A stretch of DNA of 54,717 nucleotides from Geobacteraceae bacterium. GTDB lineage: Bacteria; Desulfobacterota; Desulfuromonadia; Geobacterales; Pseudopelobacteraceae. The stretch spans positions 1 through 54,717 of the forward strand of contig JANXZX010000129.1 in the NCBI GenBank assembly GCA_025355325.1, in the 5' to 3' direction. The translations under genes were made by a program, and so were the position numbers. Each line of letters starts with the position of its first letter. The first letter of the stretch is position 1. Below, piece by piece: positions 48,979 through 54,717 of this stretch. The notes under the pieces are model-generated. The model saw only the letters and a list, made by a program, of their open reading frames with translations, made no database searches and had not been told where the DNA came from.

Positions 48979-50346
48979 ATGTATATCCGCGATACAATAG
49001 CGGCCGTCAGTACCGCCCCTGGTAATGGCGGTATCGGAATAATCCGTGTAAGTGGCGATCAGGCCGCGATGGTCGGTAATACTATTTTCAAACCTGTTTA
49101 TGACGGTGGCCTTGTGAGCCACCGTTTTTCTTTTGGTGCCGTAATTGACGCCCAAACAGGTGAAAAAGTCGACGAGGCGATGGCTGTTTATATGAAAGCC
49201 CCTCGCTCGTACACCCGGGAAGACGTTCTGGAACTGCAGTGTCATGGTGGTTGGGTGGTGGTGGAGCGGGTTCTGTCCGTGGTTCTTTCATGTGGCGTAC
49301 GATTGGCAGATCCGGGTGAATTTACGCGCCGTGCGTTTTTAAACGGGCGTATTGACCTTGTTCAGGCCGAAGCGGTGATGGACATCATTGCTTCAAAGAG
49401 TGAAGCAGCATTGCAGTTAGCCCAGAAGCAGAGCGAAGGTATCTTGTCAAAGAGACTTGAAGACGTCCGTCTCTGTTTGCTGCATGCGCTTGCTCTCGTT
49501 GAAGCATACATCGATTTTCCTGATGACGATCTTGGCGACACCGATACGACGGCAATCCTGAGTTCAGTAGGGGAGGCCCGGCGCATTGTCGCTGATCTTT
49601 TGTTGACCTTTGAAGAGGGGCGGATCATACGTGAGGGTATATCGGTACTGATAGTCGGTAAACCGAATGCCGGAAAGTCAAGTCTGCTTAACCGGCTTCT
49701 GAATGAGAATCGTGCTATTGTTACTCATATCCCCGGTACCACCCGGGATATCATTGAGGAAACAATATCATTCGACGGTTTGTCGGTGCGTCTGCTGGAT
49801 ACGGCGGGCATTCGTCAAACCGATGATATCGTAGAGCGTGAAGGGATCAGCAGGGCACTTGATAAAATTTCCCAGGCGGATCTTGTTCTCGCTGTTTTTG
49901 ATGCTTCTCGCACGTTCGGCCCCGAAGATCAAATGATCCTTGACGAAGTGGCTGATAGCAGAGTGATAGCGGTACTTAACAAGACTGATCTGCCCCAGCT
50001 GCTTGTTCTGCCCGATGAAGGGCGCTTTGTTTCAACGGTCAGGATTGCCGCTCTTTCCGGTGAGGGCATCGATCTGCTCAAGCAGACTGTATGCAAAGCG
50101 TTCCTGCACTCGACGGCAACGGATTCCCGCGAATATGTGGCGCTTTCAAAAGCACGTCATCGTGACGCGTTAGTATCAGCAGAACAATCGTTGACGAAAT
50201 TCACCGGCGGACTCCGGGACAGGAATCTGGAACTTCTTGCATTAGACCTTCGAGATGCCCTTCAGGCTGTTGGATCCGTTACCGGTCAAACCGCCACCGA
50301 TGAAGTTCTCGACCTTATTTTTTCTTCGTTTTGCATTGGCAAATGA
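48979..50346 (+). CDS. mnmE: tRNA modification GTPase MnmE
   Basis: The 455-aa GTPase acts with MnmG to modify the wobble uridine of certain tRNAs. It has an N-terminal folate-binding domain, G1 [12 protein letters not shown]3 [11 protein letters not shown]4 NKTD, and the C-terminal C-x-G-K (CIGK) tail. CGGAG precedes the ATG. It follows yidC by 24 bases. Confidence 0.96.
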   Translation: MYIRDTIAAVSTAPGNGGIGIIRVSGDQAAMVGNTIFKPVYDGGLVSHRFSFGAVIDAQTGEKVDEAMAVYMKAPRSYTREDVLELQCHGGWVVVERVLSVVLSCGVRLADPGEFTRRAFLNGRIDLVQAEAVMDIIASKSEAALQLAQKQSEGILSKRLEDVRLCLLHALALVEAYIDFPDDDLGDTDTTAILSSVGEARRIVADLLLTFEEGRIIREGISVLIVGKPNAGKSSLLNRLLNENRAIVTHIPGTTRDIIEETISFDGLSVRLLDTAGIRQTDDIVEREGISRALDKISQADLVLAVFDASRTFGPEDQMILDEVADSRVIAVLNKTDLPQLLVLPDEGRFVSTVRIAALSGEGIDLLKQTVCKAFLHSTATDSREYVALSKARHRDALVSAEQSLTKFTGGLRDRNLELLALDLRDALQAVGSVTGQTATDEVLDLIFSSFCIGK

Positions 50347-50351
50347 TAGTA

Positions 50352-50367
50352 TGTTTCACGTGAAACC
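50352..50367. promoter_or_regulatory. parS centromere site (one mismatch)
   Basis: TGTTTCACGTGAAACC matches the ParB binding consensus TGTTTCACGTGAAACA at 15 of 16 bases. It lies in the mnmE-mnmG gap, near oriC. Confidence 0.85.
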
Positions 50368-50391
50368 TATGTACGTTGGTGAGCCCTCTAT

Positions 50392-52278
50392 ATGATGACC
50401 TATGACCAAATATACGATGTAATTGTTGTCGGCGCCGGGCATGCAGGATGCGAAGCCGCACTTGCCGCAGCCCGTATGGGTTGCCGTACGATGCTGCTGA
50501 CGATTAATCTCGATGCGATTGCATTGATGTCCTGTAACCCTTCAATAGGGGGGTTGGCAAAAGGGCACCTGGTTAAGGAAATTGATGCGCTCGGCGGTGA
50601 GATGGCGAAGAATATCGACGCCACCGGGATCCAATTTCGAATTCTGAATATGAAAAAGGGACCGGCAGTAAGAGCATCACGCGCCCAGGCCGATAAACAG
50701 CTTTACCGGCTCCGTATGAAGAAGGTTCTTGAGGGCCAGGAAAATCTGGACCTTAAACAGGGCGAGGTCACGGAACTGTATCTCGAAAACGGTGAACTGC
50801 GCGGTGTTGAGTTGAAATCCGGCATCAGGTTTCTCTCTAAAACGGTTGTTGTCACAACCGGAACATTCATGCGCGGACTTATTCATATCGGACTCAATAA
50901 TTATCCCGGCGGTCGGGCCGGAGATCAGCCGTCGATCGGGCTCTCCGATCAACTGCGAACGCTTGGGTTTAACGTCGGAAGGCTCAAGACCGGTACACCG
51001 GCGCGCCTCGATGCCCGCTCGATTGATTTTTCAAAGCTGGAAACTCAATACGGCGATGACCCGCCGCAGCCGTTCTCATTTTCGAGTGATCGAATCAGCA
51101 TGCCGCAAATCCCCTGTCACATTGCGTACACCAATCAGCGGTCTCATGACATTATCCGCTCCGGACTCGACCGCTCGCCGTTGTATTCCGGGATAATTGA
51201 AGGTATTGGCCCCCGGTATTGTCCGTCTATTGAAGACAAGGTTGTACGTTTTCCGGAGAAGGATCGGCATCAAACATTCATTGAACCGGAAGGACTCGAT
51301 ACAATAGAGGTTTACCCGAGCGGGATGTCAACATCGCTGCCGATTGATATCCAGATAGCATTTTACCGCTCTATTGTCGGCCTTGAACGTGTGGAAATAA
51401 TGCGGCCGGCTTATGCTATTGAATATGATTATGTGGACCCCATCCAACTTCATAATTCTCTTGAAACAAAGCTTATCAAAAATCTGTATCACGCCGGTCA
51501 GATTAACGGCACATCCGGTTATGAGGAAGCGGCAGGGCAGGGACTTGTTGCCGGCATCAACGCTGCTCTCCGCGTTAAAGGACGTGATCCGCTCGTTTTG
51601 CAGAGAAGTGAAGCGTACATTGGGGTCATGATTGACGATCTTGTGACTCTGGGCACCAAAGAGCCGTACCGCATGTTTACCTCCCGTGCCGAATACCGGT
51701 TGCTATTGCGTGAGGACAACGCTGATCTGCGGCTTCGCGATATGGGCTACCAACTCGGTCTGGTCACGGAATCGGAATATGCCATTTTTACCGATAAGCG
51801 CCGTATGATTACGGAGGAATTGGATCGAATCGCCACCACACGCCTTGTTCATTCTCCGCACCAATTGGATGTTCTTGCCAGCCGCGGTCTGGCCGATATT
51901 CAAAAGGGAACAACGCTGGAGCATCTGCTGAAACGCCCGGATATCACCTATTCTGATTTAGCCGAACTTGACACTGTTTCACGTGAAACACCTGCCGTGA
52001 TATGTGAACAGGTCGAAATACAGACAAAATACAAGGGGTATATTGATCGCCAGCTGGAGCAGGTCGAACAGGCAAAAAAGATGGAGACGACCCGTATTCC
52101 TGAAAACATCGATTATGCATCAGTGAAAAGTCTGACAACAGAAGTCCGTGAAAAGCTCTCGAAAAACCGCCCTGATTCACTTGGACAGGCATCGCGAATT
52201 CCTGGCGTTACTCCGGCTGCGATTTCGATTCTCGCAATAGCTTTGAAATCAGTTTCATGGAAGGGCACCGAAGAATAA
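50392..52278 (+). CDS. mnmG: tRNA uridine modification enzyme MnmG
   Basis: The 628-aa FAD enzyme is the partner of MnmE. It has the N-terminal dinucleotide-binding motif VVGAGHAGCEAALAAARMG and family motifs such as CNPSIGGLAKGHLVKEID and GQINGTSGYEEAAGQG. The gene contains a perfect parS site at 51975-51990. Its stop overlaps the rsmG ATG by one base. Confidence 0.96.
   Translation: MMTYDQIYDVIVVGAGHAGCEAALAAARMGCRTMLLTINLDAIALMSCNPSIGGLAKGHLVKEIDALGGEMAKNIDATGIQFRILNMKKGPAVRASRAQADKQLYRLRMKKVLEGQENLDLKQGEVTELYLENGELRGVELKSGIRFLSKTVVVTTGTFMRGLIHIGLNNYPGGRAGDQPSIGLSDQLRTLGFNVGRLKTGTPARLDARSIDFSKLETQYGDDPPQPFSFSSDRISMPQIPCHIAYTNQRSHDIIRSGLDRSPLYSGIIEGIGPRYCPSIEDKVVRFPEKDRHQTFIEPEGLDTIEVYPSGMSTSLPIDIQIAFYRSIVGLERVEIMRPAYAIEYDYVDPIQLHNSLETKLIKNLYHAGQINGTSGYEEAAGQGLVAGINAALRVKGRDPLVLQRSEAYIGVMIDDLVTLGTKEPYRMFTSRAEYRLLLREDNADLRLRDMGYQLGLVTESEYAIFTDKRRMITEELDRIATTRLVHSPHQLDVLASRGLADIQKGTTLEHLLKRPDITYSDLAELDTVSRETPAVICEQVEIQTKYKGYIDRQLEQVEQAKKMETTRIPENIDYASVKSLTTEVREKLSKNRPDSLGQASRIPGVTPAAISILAIALKSVSWKGTEE
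51975..51990. promoter_or_regulatory. parS centromere site inside mnmG
   Basis: TGTTTCACGTGAAACA is a perfect ParB site embedded in coding sequence. It is read as TVSRET in the MnmG frame. Confidence 0.9.
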
Positions 52279-52940
52279 TGCGCTCAGTTATTGGAGACAT
52301 AGTAGAACGGGAAGCTCACGTGATGGGGGTATCGCTTTCCGTTGATGAAATTACCTCTTTCGAACTCTATGCTGAAGAACTTAAAAAGTGGAACAGCAAG
52401 GTAAATCTTACTGCGATCACGAAAGATAAAGATATCGCTATCAAGCACTTCATTGATTCCTTGAGCATAGCCGCCTACATAAATACAGGCGACAGACTGC
52501 TGGATATCGGATCGGGAGCTGGGTTGCCGGTAATCCCGCTCAAAATAATCAGACCCGACATACCGATGGTCTCTGTGGATGCCGTAGCAAAAAAAATAAA
52601 CTTTCAGCGCCATGTAGCCCGCACTCTTAAACTGCAGAATATTGAAATAATTCACGCGCGAGTGGAAGATCTTCAGAAAACCCATCGTAATTCATTCAGC
52701 ATCATAACCTCACGAGCGTTTACCCGTCTTGACAGATTTGTTTCGCTGGCTGCTCCGTTGCTGGCAGATAACGGAACTCTGATTGCAATGAAGGGTGAGG
52801 GGGCGGCCGGTGAAATTTCCGAAAGCGATGAGGTTGTCACCGCTGGCGGCTTCACCGTTGCGTCGGTGCATCGCTATACATTGCCTTACAACATGGGTGA
52901 GCGGGTGCTGACATTCTTAAAACAGAGCAAAGCTGCATGA
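52278..52940 (+). CDS. rsmG: 16S rRNA (guanine527-N7)-methyltransferase RsmG
   Basis: The 220-aa SAM-dependent methyltransferase has LLDIGSGAGLPVIPL (SAM loop) and a later SFSIITSRAF segment. It methylates G527 of 16S rRNA. The ATG overlaps the mnmG stop in TAATG, which decides the start over an upstream in-frame ATG at 52257. Confidence 0.94.
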   Translation: MRSVIGDIVEREAHVMGVSLSVDEITSFELYAEELKKWNSKVNLTAITKDKDIAIKHFIDSLSIAAYINTGDRLLDIGSGAGLPVIPLKIIRPDIPMVSVDAVAKKINFQRHVARTLKLQNIEIIHARVEDLQKTHRNSFSIITSRAFTRLDRFVSLAAPLLADNGTLIAMKGEGAAGEISESDEVVTAGGFTVASVHRYTLPYNMGERVLTFLKQSKAA

Positions 52941-52943
52941 AAT

Positions 52944-52988
52944 AAAGGCTGAAGAGGTGCTGTTCCAAAAATCGTTTTTGAGCCTTTA
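52944..52988 (+). other. Inverted repeat downstream of rsmG
   Basis: Arms TAAAGGCT and AGCCTTTA enclose an inner CAAAAATCGTTTTTG palindrome. It might be a weak transcript end, but it lacks a T-run. The rest of the gap to 53176 shows no gene. parA and parB, which often follow rsmG, are absent here. Confidence 0.35.
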
Positions 52989-53176
52989 AACGGAGGAGAC
53001 GGATTGGATGGCATGGGAAAATGGTGTTTCGTCTTTCTAGGCTAAATTTGGCGTTCTGAACGTAAATAAACTGTTTTGACTAAAAAATACCGAGAACAAA
53101 GTTGCAGATGAACACAAACTGCACTAGACTGTAACGCTTACATCGTTAATCTATCAGTATGGAGCAGTAACATTTA

Positions 53177-53578
53177 ATGGATGTTCGAATATATTATGAG
53201 GATACCGATTCCGGTGGTGTCGTGTATCACGCCAACTACATCAAATATCTCGAACGGGCGCGAACGGAATATTTCCGTAGTCGTGGCTTTCTTGTAGCCG
53301 AGCTTGCCCGTGATGGTTTTGTGTTTCCGGTGGTGCGACTGGAAATTGATTTCAAAGCCCCGGCGCTTCACGATGATCTTCTGACGGTTACAACCAGTCC
53401 GTTACATGTTGGCGGTTCATCTGTAACATTTCAGCAGAATATCGTGCGGCAGGGTGATGGCAAGCTGCTGGTAGCGGGAGTGGTCAAATTGGCCTGTATT
53501 AGTCCCGGATTAAAAGCACGGCGAATTCCACTGGAAATCCGCACGATGCTTGAGACAGAACAGGCGGTTGCTGAATGA
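53177..53578 (+). CDS. ybgC: YbgC-type acyl-CoA thioesterase
   Basis: This 133-aa hotdog-fold protein has the 4-hydroxybenzoyl-CoA thioesterase signature YYEDTDSGGVVYHANYIKYL, including the catalytic Asp. It hydrolyses acyl-CoA thioesters. In many bacteria YbgC is near tol-pal genes, which are not seen here. Its stop overlaps mqnC by four bases. Confidence 0.85.
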   Translation: MDVRIYYEDTDSGGVVYHANYIKYLERARTEYFRSRGFLVAELARDGFVFPVVRLEIDFKAPALHDDLLTVTTSPLHVGGSSVTFQQNIVRQGDGKLLVAGVVKLACISPGLKARRIPLEIRTMLETEQAVAE

Positions 53579-54627
53579 AAATGGCCAATGACGGCAGGAT
53601 CGGGCGAAGCGAGGCTCTTGAACTGCTGAATAACGGGAATCTGCTGGCTCTCGGAAAGAGCGCCGACGCCATCAGGCGGCAGCTCCATCCCGACGGCGTG
53701 GTTACCTTTGTTGTTGATCGCAATGTAAACTATACCAATATTTGTGACTCGAAATGTTCGTTTTGTGCTTTTTACCGGACGAAAGATGCCCCTGATGCCT
53801 ATATACTGTCTCGTGAGCAAATCTATGAAAAGATAGCCGAGCTTGTCGAACAGGGGGGGACACAACTGCTGATGCAGGGCGGTCTGAACCCTGACTTAAA
53901 GATAGATTTTTTTGAAGAGCTTTTTCGGGAAATCAAGAAGCGTTTTCCGACGGTGCAGAATCACTCGCTATCGCCGGCAGAAGTTACCTCCATAGCTGCC
54001 TGTTCCGGACTTACGCTTGATGAAGCGCTGCTTCGCCTAAAGAACGCCGGGCTTGATTCGATTCCTGGAGGGGGCGCCGAGATCCTGGTGGATGAGGTGC
54101 GCAGCAGCATTTCGCCAAAAAAAATCGGTTGGAAACAATGGGGAGAGGTCATGCTGAAGGCCGCCCGCCTCGGTATGCCGACGACCGCCACCATGATGTT
54201 CGGCAGCAGCGAAAAGCCGGAAGATATTGTAGAGCACCTGTTCCGGGTTCGAGAAATTCAGGATCAGGGCGGATCATTCACGGCGTTTATTCCCTGGACG
54301 TACCAGCCGGGCAATACCGAACTGGGCGGCACTACCGCTACCGGCGTTGATTATTTAAAGGTTCTGGCACTATCACGTATCGTGCTGGACAACATCCCCA
54401 ACATTCAGGCGAGCTGGGTAACCCAGGGCGCCAAAATGGCCTCGGTGGCTCTCTTTTTCGGGGCCAACGATCTGGGTGGCACCATGCTTGAAGAAAATGT
54501 TGTTGCCGCTGCCGGCTGCAGTTTCTGTATGTCGCAGCAAGAGATGATCACCCTGATACATGGAGCCGGCTTTCGGGCGGCACAGCGTACCACAACTTAT
54601 TCGATAATTAGGGAGTTTACGGTTTGA
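53575..54627 (+). CDS. mqnC: Dehypoxanthine futalosine cyclase
   Basis: The 350-aa radical SAM enzyme has the cluster motif ICDSKCSFCAFYR (CxxxCxxC). It cyclises dehypoxanthine futalosine in the futalosine route to menaquinone. Further conserved stretches are MQGGLNPDLKIDFFEEL and PGGGAEIL. The ATG overlaps the thioesterase stop (ATGA). The presence of this route fits an anaerobic, menaquinone-using respirer. Confidence 0.9.
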   Translation: MKMANDGRIGRSEALELLNNGNLLALGKSADAIRRQLHPDGVVTFVVDRNVNYTNICDSKCSFCAFYRTKDAPDAYILSREQIYEKIAELVEQGGTQLLMQGGLNPDLKIDFFEELFREIKKRFPTVQNHSLSPAEVTSIAACSGLTLDEALLRLKNAGLDSIPGGGAEILVDEVRSSISPKKIGWKQWGEVMLKAARLGMPTTATMMFGSSEKPEDIVEHLFRVREIQDQGGSFTAFIPWTYQPGNTELGGTTATGVDYLKVLALSRIVLDNIPNIQASWVTQGAKMASVALFFGANDLGGTMLEENVVAAAGCSFCMSQQEMITLIHGAGFRAAQRTTTYSIIREFTV

Positions 54628-54717
54628 GTTCTTTCCATAGGCATGCTGGAACCTGCGAAATTATTACCACGTCGGCACGTTTGGTCGAAGTTGCCGATAT
54701 CCTTTCCCGACAGACGG
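54624..54717 (+). CDS. Start of a probable ribonuclease D-like gene (cut by the window end)
   Basis: A TTG at 54624 overlaps the mqnC stop and opens a frame reading ...CEIITTSARLVEVADILSRQT to the window end. This resembles the first strand of RNase D/3'-5' exonuclease domains. With only 31 codons visible the call is tentative, and so is the start. Confidence 0.4.
   Translation, partial: MSSFHRHAGTCEIITTSARLVEVADILSRQT

Overview
The window is about 54.7 kb of bacterial chromosome carrying the dnaA/oriC region. Its gene content points to a Geobacteraceae-like member of the Desulfuromonadota. The clues are large PAS hybrid kinases, bacteriohemerythrin and c-di-GMP domains, a CxxCH cytochrome of the P460 type, a NapH-like polyferredoxin, the futalosine menaquinone enzyme MqnC, and a dnaA-dnaN-recF-gyrB block next to rpmH-rnpA-yidD-yidC-mnmE-mnmG-rsmG. 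The assignment is an inference from gene families; no 16S gene is present.

Layout. 1-9.3 kb: a minus-strand signalling cluster with two hybrid histidine kinases, a hemerythrin-PAS-GGDEF protein, a receiver-HD-GYP protein and a receiver-GGDEF protein with a degenerate active site. 9.5-22.3 kb: mixed metabolic and envelope genes. These are two phosphoesterases, an EF-G paralogue, a DCC-family protein, aconitase, a DUF985 cupin, a ferritin-like protein, a NapH-like ferredoxin, cytochrome P460, a lipoprotein, a secreted CHAP-like protein and a VapBC toxin-antitoxin pair. 22.4-39.7 kb: a long type I restriction-modification island on the minus strand. hsdM and hsdS lie at one end and hsdR at the other, with about 11 kb of accessory genes between hsdS and hsdR. 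40.0-46.3 kb: gyrB, recF, dnaN and dnaA on the minus strand. 46.3-46.6 kb: putative oriC. 46.6-54.7 kb, plus strand: rpmH, rnpA, yidD, yidC, mnmE, mnmG, rsmG, a YbgC-type thioesterase, mqnC and the start of a probable RNase D gene. Two parS-like sites lie at mnmG.

The unusual part is the island. Five extra copies of the 5' end of hsdR (start codon, ribosome binding site and up to 25 codons) are scattered between hsdS and hsdR. Three of them form small ORFs that overlap or nearly touch the start of the next accessory gene: fic, rhuM-fic/doc, and a 110-aa plus nucleotidyltransferase pair. They look like translated leaders left by repeated insertion at the hsdR start. A 16-base palindromic arm (CTGAGCGGAGTCGAAG and its complement) sits at the junction of two of these leaders. 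It also occurs as in-frame insertions inside hsdR (twice) and hsdM (once). Inside the island an AT-rich module follows hsdS: a 451-aa protein with a hydrophobic tail, a GHKL ATPase with a C-terminal PD-(D/E)XK-like motif, two overlapping deoxyribosyltransferase-like proteins, and a 465-aa protein with a probable internal translation start. I do not recognise this combination as a named system, and it is the best candidate here for an undescribed defence system. All functional statements about it are inference.
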